Origin: Claveliimonas monacensis
Lineage (GTDB): Bacteria > Bacillota > Clostridia > Lachnospirales > Lachnospiraceae
Assembly: GCF_014982975.1 (NCBI RefSeq)
Contig: NZ_JADCKL010000002.1
Location: 62,001-126,000 of the forward strand
Direction: 5' to 3'
DNA: 64,000 nt
Below, piece after piece: positions 27,351 through 36,260 of this stretch (its first letter is position 1; each line of letters opens with the position of its first letter). Under the pieces are notes generated by a model, which saw nothing but the letters and a program-made list of their open reading frames with translations, did no database searches and was not told the DNA's origin. A program made the position numbers and the translations under genes.

Positions 27351-28370
27351 CTAGAATTGTTTCAGGAACCGGATATCGTTCTCGTACAGAAGACGCATAT
27401 CATCGATCTCGTATTTCAAAAGAGCGATACGCTCCAGACCTACGCCGAAGGCAAAGCCTGTGTACTCCTCCGGGTCAATGCCGCACATCTCAAACACGTG
27501 GGGATGCACCATGCCGCAGCCAAGGATCTCGATCCAGCCGGAGCCCTTGCAGAAGCGGCAGCCTTTTCCGCCGCACTTGAAACAGGTCACGTCCATCTCC
27601 GCACTTGGCTCTGTGAAGGGGAAGTGGTGCGGACGGAATTTTGTCTTTGTCTCTGGACCGAACAGCTCCTTTGCAAACACTTCCAGCGTTCCCTTCAGGT
27701 CAGAGAAGGAGATCTTCTTATCCACTACCAGTCCCTCGATCTGATGGAAGGATGGGGAGTGGGTGGCATCTACCTCGTCGGAGCGGAACACACGTCCCGG
27801 TGAGATCATGCGAATGGGAAGCTTGCCCTCCTCCATGATACGGGCCTGTACAGGGGATGTCTGGGTACGCAGCACAATATCTTTGTTGATATAGAACGTA
27901 TCCTGCTCATCCTTGGCGGGATGATCGGCAGGAATGTTCAGTTTCTCAAAGTTGTAGAGGTCATACTCAATCTCCGGGCCTTCCACCACCTCATAGCCCA
28001 TTCCGATGAAAATGCGCTCCACTTCCTCCTGCGCAATGGTATTGGGATGGCTGTGCCCCACCATATTCTTCTTGGAAGGAAGAGTGACATCAATGACTTC
28101 CTGTTTCAGTCTCTCCTCCCGGATCTTTCTCTCCATGTTCTGCTTTGTCTCCTCCAGCAGCTTCTCAATGGCGGCCCTTGTCTCATTGACCATCTGGCCT
28201 ACCTTGGGACGCTCCTCCGGAGCCACATCCTTCATGGCTTTCAGGACAGCGGTCAGCTCTCCTTTTTTGCCCAGAAACTTCACCCGCACTTCGTTGAGCT
28301 TTTCAGGCACATCGGAAGCTTCAATCTGGCGGATCGCTTCTTCTTTAATGCTTTGTAATTTCTCTTTCAT
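27351..28370 (-). CDS. pheS: Phenylalanine--tRNA ligase alpha subunit PheS
   Basis: 339 residues. The N-terminal coiled coil (about 1-85) is followed by class II catalytic motifs: [21 protein letters not shown] (motif 1 region), [23 protein letters not shown] (motif 2) and [13 protein letters not shown] (motif 3). AAGGAG lies 7 nt before the ATG at 28370. A longer open frame upstream covers the T-box terminator and is not coding. Confidence 0.97.
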   Translation of the reverse strand: MKEKLQSIKEEAIRQIEASDVPEKLNEVRVKFLGKKGELTAVLKAMKDVAPEERPKVGQMVNETRAAIEKLLEETKQNMERKIREERLKQEVIDVTLPSKKNMVGHSHPNTIAQEEVERIFIGMGYEVVEGPEIEYDLYNFEKLNIPADHPAKDEQDTFYINKDIVLRTQTSPVQARIMEEGKLPIRMISPGRVFRSDEVDATHSPSFHQIEGLVVDKKISFSDLKGTLEVFAKELFGPETKTKFRPHHFPFTEPSAEMDVTCFKCGGKGCRFCKGSGWIEILGCGMVHPHVFEMCGIDPEEYTGFAFGVGLERIALLKYEIDDMRLLYENDIRFLKQF

Positions 28371-28422
28371 CACTTTTCTCCTTTTCTTTATGAAATGTAA
28401 TACAGGGACTTTCCTATAGAAT

Positions 28423-28455
28423 AAAAAAAGTCTCCTCCCTGAAAAGGGACGAGAC
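28423..28455 (-). terminator. T-box regulated terminator upstream of pheS
   Basis: On the minus strand GTCTCGTCCCT and AGGGAGGAGAC form a strong stem with a short loop (TTTC), followed by TTTTTTT. It lies directly after the T-box sequence and is the default off structure. Confidence 0.88.
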
Positions 28456-28699
28456 ATACTAACCCGCGGTACCACCCTGCTTCCCACCGCACTTCCTGCG
28501 GCAGACTCTCAGACATGCGTAACGTGCATGAAACGTCACAACCTACTCGCCGGCCACGGGCCTGTTCAGATGTGCGGCTCGCGTGGGAAATTCGATCCTC
28601 ATCTGAACCCGGGGAAACTTTCAGCCAGTGATCTCCCCTCTCTGCCGGAAAATGATTCTCTACTTACACGGTCAACGCCTTTACAATATTTCAATCGCT
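28423..28699 (-). promoter_or_regulatory. T-box riboswitch leader (tRNA-Phe) of pheST
   Basis: The minus strand carries the T-box core AGGGTGGTACCGCG (28465-28478) just before the terminator. The long structured stem I region lies upstream (AGAGAGGGGAGA, then a ~100-nt stem). Uncharged tRNA binds the specifier and the UGGN bulge (TGGT here) and favours the antiterminator. A TTC (Phe) triplet at 28587-28589 sits in the 3' side of stem I and is a candidate specifier. That assignment needs a fold. Confidence 0.92.
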
Positions 28700-28705
28700 T
28701 TTTTC

Positions 28706-28733
28706 ATTTTAACACAAGAAAATCGGATGTCAA
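28706..28733 (-). promoter_or_regulatory. Promoter of the pheST T-box transcript
   Basis: TTGACA (28728-28733) and TAAAAT (28706-28711) on the minus strand, 16-bp spacing. The predicted start ~28699 begins the T-box leader. It lies just downstream of the YihY-like gene stop. Confidence 0.7.
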
Positions 28734-28748
28734 GGTTTTCCCTGGATA

Positions 28749-29567
28749 TCAGGAAAACATCTTGTCCGCCGTCAGCTTGTTCAGCTCTCCTCCCAGCAGG
28801 ATACTGTACATACAACAGTACAGCCAAAGCATGATCAACACAATGGTTGTCAGACTCCCGTACATATCCGAAAATCCTCTGAAAATATCCACATACACGG
28901 AGAACACCCAGGAAATCACCATCCAGGCCACTGCCGTGAACACAGAGCCCGGGATCTGTCTGCGGAACGTGTCCTTCCGGTTGGGAAGGAACTTGTAGAT
29001 CAGAAGGGAAAAGCCCATCATCACCACCGGCGTGATGACTGCCCGCCGCTCGATCAGCCAGTCCGCCACCGGCTTCAGAAATTTCACATGGCCCGTAATG
29101 AAAATATTCAGGGTATTTCCAAAGACAGACACCACCAGAAGCAGCAGGATCACGACAATGAACAGCACCGTGTAGATTGTGGAGCGGATCCGCAGAAAGA
29201 CATAATTTCGCGTCTCGTGGCAGCCGTAAATACAGTTCAGTCCGCTTGTCATGGCCAGCACGCCCTTGCCCGCCGACCACAGAGCCACCAGCGCCGTCAC
29301 AGGGATGATACCCATGGACTGGTTATAGACCTGATTGACGATGGAGACGATCAGAGAGTCCACGGATGATGGAAACACCTGCACCACCGCCGTCATCACA
29401 TCCGCTTTTGTGACCGGCGTAAACTGCACCAGTGTGAGAAGCAACAGAATGATAGGGATCATACAGAGCATAAAAAAGTAGGCGGACTGGGCCGCGTAAG
29501 CCCCCACATGGTCTTTTCCCACTTCCTCAGATACGTCTATTGCTTTATGAAAAATCTTCTTGATCAT
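28749..29567 (-). CDS. YihY/BrkB family inner-membrane protein
   Basis: 272 residues with about six membrane helices. YihY/BrkB motifs are GAYAAQSAYFFMLCMIPIILLLL, VALWSAGKGVLAMTSGLNCIYG, PGSVFTAVAWMVISWVFSVYV and GSLTTIVLIMLWLYCCMYSILLGGELN. The function of the family is not settled. It was once misnamed RNase BN. It starts 101 nt after the SpoIID-like gene ends. No operon partner is obvious. Confidence 0.88.
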   Translation of the reverse strand: MIKKIFHKAIDVSEEVGKDHVGAYAAQSAYFFMLCMIPIILLLLTLVQFTPVTKADVMTAVVQVFPSSVDSLIVSIVNQVYNQSMGIIPVTALVALWSAGKGVLAMTSGLNCIYGCHETRNYVFLRIRSTIYTVLFIVVILLLLVVSVFGNTLNIFITGHVKFLKPVADWLIERRAVITPVVMMGFSLLIYKFLPNRKDTFRRQIPGSVFTAVAWMVISWVFSVYVDIFRGFSDMYGSLTTIVLIMLWLYCCMYSILLGGELNKLTADKMFS

Positions 29568-29667
29568 ATTCCTCCCCCGCTGTCATTTTGCAGGCAGGCA
29601 GCGGTTCTCCTGCCATTTTTATAGGGAAATCATACCATCTGCCCGAAAATTATGCAAGCTGGTTTCT

Positions 29668-30996
29668 CTATCCGATCTCCACGTCCTTATAGAACGTCTG
29701 CAGGATCTGCCTGTAATCCGCCCCCTGTTCTGCCATCTCGTTGGCACCATTCTGGCTCATGCCGATGCCGTGCCCGAACCCTCCGCCGCTGATGACAAAG
29801 GTATCGTCGCTCTTCTCAATGGTAAAAAATGCGCTGGGCAGAAGGGCGCTGCTCTGGGACGTGCTGCCGTCATTTTTCGTGATGGTGTAGCCGCTTCCCC
29901 CAAGGGCTGAGCGGATCTTGTTCTCTGTGTCCACCGTGACACTCCCGGCATCACCTGTAGCCACGATCTGCAGAGCCACATCCCCCGGTCCCCTTTTCGT
30001 CACTTCCACACTGGAAAGGGTTCCTACCTGTACACCCGTATTTGCACTTACAAGGGCAGACAGGGTCTGGACCGGCACCTGGGCCGTCCATCTGTACCAG
30101 GGCAGGTCCTTCTCATAATCCCCCTGTTCCCCGCAGACCTCCACGCTCTGCAGATATCCTCCTCCGCCGCCCGGATCCGTCCCCCAGGCCTCCAGGCTGG
30201 TTGTCTTTCCACAGGATGTTGAATAATAGTATGTGGTGGCGATCTCCCCTTTATACCTGACAACCTGTCCCTCTGTCTCAGCCACGGCCCGGGTACTGCT
30301 CTCCTGCCTCTGGCTGTTGTTGTACACCTGGAAATCCGTGCTGTCATTGACGTGTGCCTCATACTCCGGATAGCCGTAAGATGTCATCTGACGGAAAGCA
30401 TAGCTCCTGGCGCACACAGCCTGGGCCTTCAGAGCCTCCAGCTCGTAGGAGGCCGGCATCTCGCTTGGCACCACGCCGCACAGATAGGTCTCCACAGGGA
30501 GTTTATTGATGACCACTATACCGCCTGAGACCGCCCTGAGTTCCAGCACCCCTGCATAGGAGGGCGTCCCGCAGCCTCTCTCAATACTCTCCAGCCGTAT
30601 CTCCCCTCCTTCTTCCAGAGGCTCGATCCGTATGTTTCCATTCTGAAAACGGGTATCATCCGGAAGGATCTGATATGTATCCGCCTTATTCCACTCAATA
30701 CTCTCTCCCTGGCAGCTCACCCTTAATCCTTCATCCGATGAAACCCGCACCTCCCCGTGAAGTTCCGATCCGTATCCTGTCGTCATAAGAAGAACACGGA
30801 TGGTACTGCCGGATGTGGGCTCCGGCAGTGTCCCGTCGGGCAGTTCCAGCTCACTTTCCGTATCCGTCCCTCCAGGGCTGCCTCCGTCCCGGGACATCAT
30901 ATGCACAATTCCTGTAATCATAAGCAGCCAGATGAAAATGGCTGCCATATATCTCCCATAAATTCTTTTTGTTTTTCTCTTCCTTCTTTTTCTCAA
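29668..30996 (-). CDS. SpoIID/LytB-domain protein (sporulation-type peptidoglycan hydrolase relative)
   Basis: About 442 residues if started at the TTG at 30996. The N-terminus is very basic (RKRRKRKTKR), followed by one membrane segment and a linker. Then comes the SpoIID domain (INKLPVETYLCGVVPSEMPASYELEALKAQAV, ending GGGFGHGIGMSQNGANEMAE near the C-terminus). SpoIID is a lytic transglycosylase used in engulfment, and related LytB proteins modify walls. The start is uncertain. The ATG at 30948 has GGGAG close upstream. The frame also reaches an ATG at 31068, but that lies in the terminator of the ncRNA upstream. Confidence 0.82.
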   Translation of the reverse strand: MRKRRKRKTKRIYGRYMAAIFIWLLMITGIVHMMSRDGGSPGGTDTESELELPDGTLPEPTSGSTIRVLLMTTGYGSELHGEVRVSSDEGLRVSCQGESIEWNKADTYQILPDDTRFQNGNIRIEPLEEGGEIRLESIERGCGTPSYAGVLELRAVSGGIVVINKLPVETYLCGVVPSEMPASYELEALKAQAVCARSYAFRQMTSYGYPEYEAHVNDSTDFQVYNNSQRQESSTRAVAETEGQVVRYKGEIATTYYYSTSCGKTTSLEAWGTDPGGGGGYLQSVEVCGEQGDYEKDLPWYRWTAQVPVQTLSALVSANTGVQVGTLSSVEVTKRGPGDVALQIVATGDAGSVTVDTENKIRSALGGSGYTITKNDGSTSQSSALLPSAFFTIEKSDDTFVISGGGFGHGIGMSQNGANEMAEQGADYRQILQTFYKDVEIG

Positions 30997-31032
30997 ACCC
31001 GTCTCTTCTTCCGCCTTTTTCTTAAATGTATG

Positions 31033-31066
31033 AAAAAAGACAGCTGCATATACGCAGCTGCCTTTC
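31033..31066 (-). terminator. Terminator of the 6S-like RNA
   Basis: On the minus strand AAAGGCAGCTGC and GCAGCTGTCTTT form a stem with loop GTATAT, followed by TTT. It lies immediately after the predicted 3' end of the ncRNA. Confidence 0.75.
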
Positions 31067-31068
31067 AT

Positions 31069-31258
31069 CTTTTGTACATCCCCAAAATGCCGGTTCCTGT
31101 ATTTTGACTCCTAGCCGCAGCCAGGTGGGTGTCCGCATCTGTTTTTCTGTCTTCCACTGCAAGTACGGAGGCCTGACATATTACAGAGATAATAAGATTC
31201 CCGTTTAAAGTTTTGTAGGTTCAAAATTACAGGAATTGTCGAGCATCCCAGGTTTCCT
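31069..31258 (-). ncRNA. ssrS: Probable 6S RNA (SsrS)
   Basis: A ~190-nt transcript is predicted between a strong promoter (31265-31293) and an intrinsic terminator, with no open frame. Its ends pair into a rod. TTCCTGTAATTTTGA (31221-31235) pairs with TCAAAATACAGGAA (31094-31107) with one bulged base. GATGC/GCAT and CTTT/AAAG pairs lie outside. The 3' half holds GCGGACACCCACCTGG followed by GCTGCGGCTAGGAG, which resembles the corresponding part of bacterial 6S RNAs as I recall them. 6S binds housekeeping RNA polymerase by mimicking an open promoter. I could not run a covariance search. Confidence 0.68.
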
Positions 31259-31264
31259 AAAGAC

Positions 31265-31293
31265 ATTATACTCTATTGTACCCATCTTTTCAA
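31265..31293 (-). promoter_or_regulatory. Promoter of the 6S-like RNA
   Basis: TTGAAA (31288-31293) and TATAAT (31265-31270) on the minus strand, 17-bp spacing. It lies directly downstream of the histidine kinase stop and gives a start near 31258. Confidence 0.78.
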
Positions 31294-31324
31294 CCATAAT
31301 ATACTTCCTGTATTTACCTGCTCT

Positions 31325-32239
31325 TTACACAGATTTTCCTTTTCTCTCCTCCGTCTGTAAAAAGGAGACCCAGATCACAAATTCTTCGTCTTCCCTGTAA
31401 GCCCCTATAGATCCTCCCATCTGCTCCGTCAGGGTGCGGGCAATGGAAAGTCCCAGGCCCGTGCTCTCTCTGCCGCTCTCCACTGTGTAAAACCGTTCAA
31501 ACAGTTTTGCCGCCTCCACCTCGTCCAGACGTCCGGCATGGTTTGCAAAGGTCACCCGACCCTCCGGGTACAGAGTGATCCGAAGATCGCCGTCACTGTA
31601 TTTCACAGCATTGCTGATAATATTTCCAAAGACACGGGAAAGTGTATCCCGGCTGGCAAGGACAACTACCTTCTCCTCCGGGATATGAATCTGCGGCGTA
31701 ATCTTCTTCTCCACCAGAACGCCGTAAAACCCGGCAATGGATTCCGTCAGCACATCCCCCAGACAGACCGCCTCCCTCTCCTTTCTTTTGTCCGGAGAGA
31801 CAATGACCGAATACTGGAACAGCTCCTCTGTCAGCCTTGTCATGGCCAGGATCCGGTCATCCATGATATCCAGATACTCCCGCACCCGGGGCGGTACTTC
31901 CTCCTTTTCCAGAAGCTGCATGTATCCGCTTAAGGCTGTGAGGGGCGTGCGCAGGTCGTGGGAAATATTGGTGACTGCCCTCTTCAGCTCTGCATCTCCC
32001 TCTTCATACTTAAGCCGGGTTCTCCTCAGTTTTTTCATCTGCCTGTCAAGATCCGCGGCCAGAGCCAGCATTTTCCCATCCCGGCTGCTGATATCAATGC
32101 CCACATTGGTGTCCTCCTCAAGGCGCAGGGCACACTGACGGCGGATCTCATCCGCCGCTTTTCTCATAAAATAAATCTTCAGTCCCATTCCCCCGCAGAC
32201 AAGCAGGAGAAGGATACAGGCCACGCCTGGCAGATACAT
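31325..32239 (-). CDS. Sensor histidine kinase
   Basis: 304 residues with one N-terminal membrane helix (~5-25) and no large extracellular domain. A short linker leads to the dimerisation domain with phospho-acceptor His94 (ISHDLRTPLTAL). The HATPase domain has the N-box NIISNAVKYS and the G-box ESTGLGLSIARTL. The lack of a sensor domain is like intramembrane-sensing kinases that respond to cell-wall antibiotics. GGAGG lies ~7 nt before the ATG. Its partner regulator (upstream, 102-bp gap) is frameshifted. Confidence 0.88.
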   Translation of the reverse strand: MYLPGVACILLLLVCGGMGLKIYFMRKAADEIRRQCALRLEEDTNVGIDISSRDGKMLALAADLDRQMKKLRRTRLKYEEGDAELKRAVTNISHDLRTPLTALSGYMQLLEKEEVPPRVREYLDIMDDRILAMTRLTEELFQYSVIVSPDKRKEREAVCLGDVLTESIAGFYGVLVEKKITPQIHIPEEKVVVLASRDTLSRVFGNIISNAVKYSDGDLRITLYPEGRVTFANHAGRLDEVEAAKLFERFYTVESGRESTGLGLSIARTLTEQMGGSIGAYREDEEFVIWVSFLQTEERKGKSV

Positions 32240-32341
32240 ACGCTTTCCTCCGGTTCTTTCATCTGACAGCTCTTTCGAGCTCTGAAACTATGATAGCACA
32301 GGGCCGGTAAGTTTCCGGTTAAGGAAAAGGTAAAGAAACAG

Positions 32342-33027
32342 TTAACATTCCTCCTGTTCCTTATGCATCTTAAATCCGATCCCCCACACTGCCTCTATAT
32401 AATCTCTGTCCGTATCTCTCTTTAATTTCCGTCTGAGATGACTGATATGGATCTTGAGAGACCCTTCCGTACAGTCCGGCGTGTCCATGCTGATGGCATC
32501 CAGAAGCCTGGCCTTTGTGATCACCTGGGATGGGTGCATCATAAGCTGCCTTAAAATGGCGAACTCAGTGGGCGTCAGATGCAGCTCCTCCTCCCCCGCC
32601 CACACGCGGTACGCTGCCGTGTCCACCTTAAGATCACGGAACACCAGCACCTGCCCGCCTTCCGCCCCGTCCTGTTTCTCAGCCCGCCGCAGGTGCACCG
32701 CGATCCTGGCCAGGAGCTCCCTTATATCAAAAGGCTTGGTCACATAGTCCACCGCACCTCCAAGGAGAAGATCCACCTTGTCTTCCACATCGGCCCTGGC
32801 GCTGACTACGATCACCGGTATCCCCTCGATCCTTTTCAGCACTTCCTCCCCTGCAAGCCCGGGCATCATCAGATCCAGCAGCACCAGATCCGGCCTGTTT
32901 TTTCAAAGAGAAGAAGGGCCTCTGTTCCCGAGTAAGCCCGCACCACCTGGTAGCCCTCACTCACAAGCGCCCTCTTCAGCATATCGCCTATATATTCATC
33001 GTCGTCAATCACTGCGATCAGACTCAT
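32342..33027 (-). pseudogene. OmpR/PhoB-family response regulator, frameshifted in an A-run
   Basis: The first part starts at ATG 33027 with AAGGAG upstream and reads MSLIAVIDDDEYIGDMLKRA... (acidic triad D8-D10) through LLLFEK. At a run of six A residues (32898-32903) the frame breaks and stops 10 codons later. The next frame continues exactly where the family requires: DLVLLDLMMPG (phospho-Asp), VDYVTKPF, then a winged-helix DNA-binding domain to 32342. One extra A in the run would restore EKNRPDLVLLD. It is either a recent null mutation, a slippage-prone switch, or a sequencing error. Confidence 0.85.
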
Positions 33028-33030
33028 CTC

Positions 33031-33417
33031 TTACGTCTCCTTTTCCGCAGATATTCCGGCCGGCGTCCGCACTTCGATCAGATTGCCGTCGGGATCATAG
33101 AACCGGAGCATTTTCTGTCCTCCCGGCAGCTCCCGCAGCCTGTCTGTGTACCGGATCACCTCTTCGTATACCCGCAGCTTTCCGGCAAAGCTCTCCAGGT
33201 CCGTCTCCTCAAAATAAAGCTCCGAGGCACTGCTGTAAGACGCCGCCTTCTCTCCCAGGCTGTCCTCCCACACCTTTCGGTCCTGGAGCACGAGCCCTTC
33301 CGTCAGCATCACATTCGCATCCCCGTCCAGTATCACATCCAGACCAAACAGGTCTTTATAAAACGTTTTAGCCCGCTTCGTGTCCTGCACTGTGATGAGT
33401 ACATTTTTCAACCGCAT
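33031..33417 (-). CDS. VOC (glyoxalase/bleomycin-resistance fold) family protein
   Basis: 128 residues with paired beta-alpha-beta-beta-beta modules. LKNVLITVQDTKRAKTFYKDLFGLDVI and KMLRFYDPDGNLIEVRTPAG are typical of the vicinal-oxygen-chelate superfamily, with a C-terminal Glu in LIEV. AAAGGAGG lies 6 nt before the ATG at 33417. The substrate is unknown. Members include glyoxalases, resistance proteins and dioxygenases. It ends 3 nt before the regulator start, so it is likely cotranscribed with it. Confidence 0.85.
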   Translation of the reverse strand: MRLKNVLITVQDTKRAKTFYKDLFGLDVILDGDANVMLTEGLVLQDRKVWEDSLGEKAASYSSASELYFEETDLESFAGKLRVYEEVIRYTDRLRELPGGQKMLRFYDPDGNLIEVRTPAGISAEKET

Positions 33418-33514
33418 ATACAGCCTCCTTTTCGTTTTCTCATAGAAAGAGTATACTCCATGCGGTCCGCCGGGACAACCGTTTCCCTCTCTTTCCATTC
33501 AACCCTCCAACTGC

Positions 33515-33970
33515 TCACAGGTCCTCCATCCGCCTCACCAGCCTGCGGTTCAGGGCAAAGGCCCCCGCCACCAGGCACACGCCCAGCACGACGCTCCAGA
33601 CAGGCATCCGCATGTCAAAGCGGACCCGCAGGATAAGGGAGATGGACAGGTACACGCCTCCCAGCACCTGGAGAAATTCCAGTATCTTCCTCTGGTATTC
33701 CTGAAGCTTCACTTTTCTCTTGTATTTTATGAACTTGCCCGCCCCGGAGATCCGTTCCAGGTCCTCCATATCGTCATCGGATATGAGCGCGTCCAGGCTC
33801 ACCCCGAACTCCGTGGCAATCTTTTTCGCCGTGATCAGATCCGGGCATCTGGAGCCGTTCTCCCATCTGCACACAGTCTGCCTGGACACATACAGCTTAT
33901 CCGCCATCTGCTGCTGGGTCATCCCTCTCTCCTCCCGGAGCTTTCTGATATTATCGCCTAATGCCATCAT
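33515..33970 (-). CDS. XRE-family transcriptional regulator with C-terminal membrane segments
   Basis: 151 residues. Residues ~6-60 are a Cro/CI-type HTH (IRKLREERGMTQQQMADKLYVSRQTVCRWENGSRCPD, ATEFGVSLDALISDD). The C-terminal half has two hydrophobic segments (~100-118 and ~122-140), so it may be membrane-anchored. AAGGAGG lies 9 nt before the ATG. The target is unknown. It is transcribed toward the VOC gene with a 97-bp gap. Confidence 0.83.
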   Translation of the reverse strand: MMALGDNIRKLREERGMTQQQMADKLYVSRQTVCRWENGSRCPDLITAKKIATEFGVSLDALISDDDMEDLERISGAGKFIKYKRKVKLQEYQRKILEFLQVLGGVYLSISLILRVRFDMRMPVWSVVLGVCLVAGAFALNRRLVRRMEDL

Positions 33971-34108
33971 CTGTCATCTCCTCCTTGTGTCTTTCTGCCT
34001 TCACTATACAGCATTGTCAGTCCCATGGACAGCACCGCTCTGGTTTTTCCGTGTTTCCATTCCGGTAACAGGAAAGGACGGACCGCCGGCAGATGCACAA
34101 ATTAAAAA

Positions 34109-34132
34109 ACTCCCCGGCATAAACCGGGGAGT
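34109..34132 (-). terminator. Terminator of pckA
   Basis: The minus strand reads ACTCCCCGG / CCGGGGAGT with loop TTTATG and then TTTTTT. It lies 17 nt after the pckA stop codon and is a textbook intrinsic terminator. Confidence 0.9.
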
Positions 34133-34149
34133 CATATTTACATTTCTGA

Positions 34150-35760
34150 TTACTCTTCGATCTGAGGACCAGCTGCAACCAGTTCTTTTCCAAGCTCGTT
34201 GCTCTCGTATTTCTTGAAGTTTTTGACAAATCTCTGTGCCAGATCTTTTGCCTTTGCATCCCACTCAGAAGCGTCTGCATATGTGTCGCGGGGATCCAGG
34301 ATAGCCGGATCAACGCCCGGAAGCTCTGTGGGAACTTCAAAGTTGAAGTACGGGATCTGCTTTGTCGGTGCTGTCAGAATAGAGCCGTCCAGGATCGCAT
34401 CGATGATACCACGTGTATCTTTGATGGAGATACGTTTTCCTGTTCCGTTCCATCCTGTATTTACCAGGTAAGCCTTTGCTCCGCTGGCTTTCATTCTCTT
34501 AACAAGCTCCTCTGCATATTTTGTCGGATGCAGCTCAAGGAATGCCTGTCCGAAGCATGCGGAGAAGGTCGGTGTAGGCTCTGTGATACCGCGCTCTGTT
34601 CCTGCAAGTTTTGCTGTGAAACCGGACAGGAAGTAGTACTCTGTCTGCTCAGCTGTCAGGACAGATACCGGAGGAAGTACTCCGAAAGCGTCAGCGGACA
34701 GGAAGATTACGTTCTTTGCTGCCGGAGCTGCGGAAACCGGACGAACGATCTTCTCAATGTGATCGATTGGGTAGGACACACGTGTATTCTCTGTCACGCT
34801 CTTATCTGCAAAGTCGATCTTTCCGTCTGCATCCAGTGTCACGTTCTCAAGAAGAGCGTTTCTCTTGATGGCATTGTAGATATCCGGCTCGGAGTCTTTG
34901 TCCAGGTCGATAACTTTTGCGTAGCATCCGCCCTCGAAGTTGAACACGCCGTTGTCATCCCAGCCATGCTCGTCATCACCGATGAGAAGTCTCTTGGGAT
35001 CTGTGGACAGTGTTGTCTTACCTGTTCCGGAAAGTCCGAAGAAGATAGCTGTGTTCTCGCCGTTCATATCTGTGTTTGCAGAGCAGTGCATGGAAGCGAT
35101 GCCCTTCAGCGGCAGATAGTAGTTCATCATGGAGAACATACCTTTCTTCATCTCTCCGCCGTACCATGTATTTACAATTACCTGCTCGCGGCTTGTGATA
35201 TTGAACATAACAGCTGTCTCTGATCCCAGTCCCAGCTCTTTGTAGTTCTCAACTTTTGCCTTGGAAGCATTGTAAACTACGAAATCCGGCTCAAAGTTCT
35301 CCAGCTCCTCTGCTGTGGGGCGGATGAACATATTTGTAACGAAGTGAGCCTGCCATGCCACTTCCATGATGAAACGGATTGCCATACGTGTATCTTTATT
35401 GGCACCGCAGAACGCGTCTACAACGAAAAGTCTCTTTCCTGAGAGCTCGTTCTTTGCAATCTCTTTCACTGCATCCCATGCTTCCTGTGTGGCAGGATGG
35501 TTGTCATTCTTGTACTCGTCTGAAGTCCACCATACAGTGTCCTTGGAGTTCTCGTCCATAACAATGTATTTGTCTTTAGGAGAACGGCCTGTGTAGATAC
35601 CAGTCATAACATTGACTGCACCCAGCTCGCTGACCTGGCCTTTGTCAAAGCCTTCCAGGTTCGGGTTTGTCTCCTCTTCAAAAAGCATCTCAAAGGAAGG
35701 ATTGTGAACAATTTCTGTTGTTCCGGTGATACCGTACTTAGTTAAATCGATATTTGCCAT
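34150..35760 (-). CDS. pckA: ATP-dependent phosphoenolpyruvate carboxykinase
   Basis: 536 residues. The kinase P-loop [11 protein letters not shown], the metal site [28 protein letters not shown] and [10 protein letters not shown] place it in the ATP-using PckA family. In anaerobes it interconverts oxaloacetate and PEP, often running in the CO2-fixing direction. GAGG precedes the ATG. It is monocistronic, with its own promoter and terminator. Codon use differs from its neighbours in the way expected of a highly expressed gene. Confidence 0.97.
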   Translation of the reverse strand: MANIDLTKYGITGTTEIVHNPSFEMLFEEETNPNLEGFDKGQVSELGAVNVMTGIYTGRSPKDKYIVMDENSKDTVWWTSDEYKNDNHPATQEAWDAVKEIAKNELSGKRLFVVDAFCGANKDTRMAIRFIMEVAWQAHFVTNMFIRPTAEELENFEPDFVVYNASKAKVENYKELGLGSETAVMFNITSREQVIVNTWYGGEMKKGMFSMMNYYLPLKGIASMHCSANTDMNGENTAIFFGLSGTGKTTLSTDPKRLLIGDDEHGWDDNGVFNFEGGCYAKVIDLDKDSEPDIYNAIKRNALLENVTLDADGKIDFADKSVTENTRVSYPIDHIEKIVRPVSAAPAAKNVIFLSADAFGVLPPVSVLTAEQTEYYFLSGFTAKLAGTERGITEPTPTFSACFGQAFLELHPTKYAEELVKRMKASGAKAYLVNTGWNGTGKRISIKDTRGIIDAILDGSILTAPTKQIPYFNFEVPTELPGVDPAILDPRDTYADASEWDAKAKDLAQRFVKNFKKYESNELGKELVAAGPQIEE

Positions 35761-35828
35761 GTTACGCTCAACCTCTTTCTTTCTATAGTATATAGCTGCC
35801 TGTGATCCGGCAGCCCCGATATGCCAAC

Positions 35829-35857
35829 ATTATACAGGAAACGGTATAAAAAATCAA
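35829..35857 (-). promoter_or_regulatory. Promoter of pckA
   Basis: TTGATT (35852-35857) and TATAAT (35829-35834) on the minus strand with 17-bp spacing. The untranslated leader is ~60 nt and contains a short CTGCCGG/CCGGCAG-like hairpin. Confidence 0.75.
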
Positions 35858-35957
35858 CCACTAAATGTTAAGAGAGTAACAAAGACATGAATTTTTTTAT
35901 TCCAAATCTTTTATTTTTTCGTTTTTTTTCGAAAAACAATGCCTGGTTTCAATAAAA

Positions 35958-35985
35958 ATGCAGGATTTTTGTTTTAATCCTGCAT
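35958..35985. terminator. Bidirectional hairpin terminator upstream of pckA
   Basis: ATGCAGGAT and ATCCTGCAT form a 9-bp stem with a 10-nt T-rich loop, flanked by AAAA on one side and TTTT on the other. It would end minus-strand transcription from the 36.0-36.6 kb side before pckA. Confidence 0.65.
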
Positions 35986-36138
35986 TTTCACGCCCTTCAA
36001 AAGAAGTTTCTCCTCCTTTATCCGCGTCTTGTATTCTTCATTTTTCCCACAAATCCGCCATCTCTGTCCGTCCCGTGCCGCTCCCGTCGGATATTCACCC
36101 GGCCGCCTGGCAAAAAACTGCTGCACATTTTTGCGCAT
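35974..36138 (-). CDS. Possible small protein (54 aa), very uncertain
   Basis: An open frame from ATG 36138 to a TAA inside the terminator stem, with a basic C-terminal half (KNEEYKTRIKEEKLLLKGVK). There is no good ribosome binding site upstream. It fits between the small membrane-protein gene and the terminator, which is the only support. It resembles nothing I know and may not be a gene. Confidence 0.2.
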   Translation of the reverse strand: MRKNVQQFFARRPGEYPTGAARDGQRWRICGKNEEYKTRIKEEKLLLKGVKMQD

Positions 36139-36260
36139 TTTCAGCAGGATAAAAGAAATGCTCCGCCCGCCAGAATAATGGCAGCCATCTCCCGGGAGGA
36201 CTTTTTTGGCATCCGTGCTCTCTTTTTTATAACATCAGAACCTGCCAAATGTCAGACTTT

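Larger units (their letters stand above)
35761..36260. other. 500-bp gap between pckA and a small membrane-protein gene
   Basis: The gap holds the pckA promoter and leader, an AT-rich stretch at 35870-35940 with long T runs, the hairpin terminator at 35958-35985, and one doubtful small frame (35974-36138). I see no RNA gene or repeat in the rest. Confidence 0.6.

Noticed and set aside
30997-31068. N-terminal extension of the SpoIID-like protein from ATG 31068
   Set aside because: Its first codons lie in a strong terminator hairpin (31033-31066) of the upstream ncRNA, so it is unlikely to be translated.
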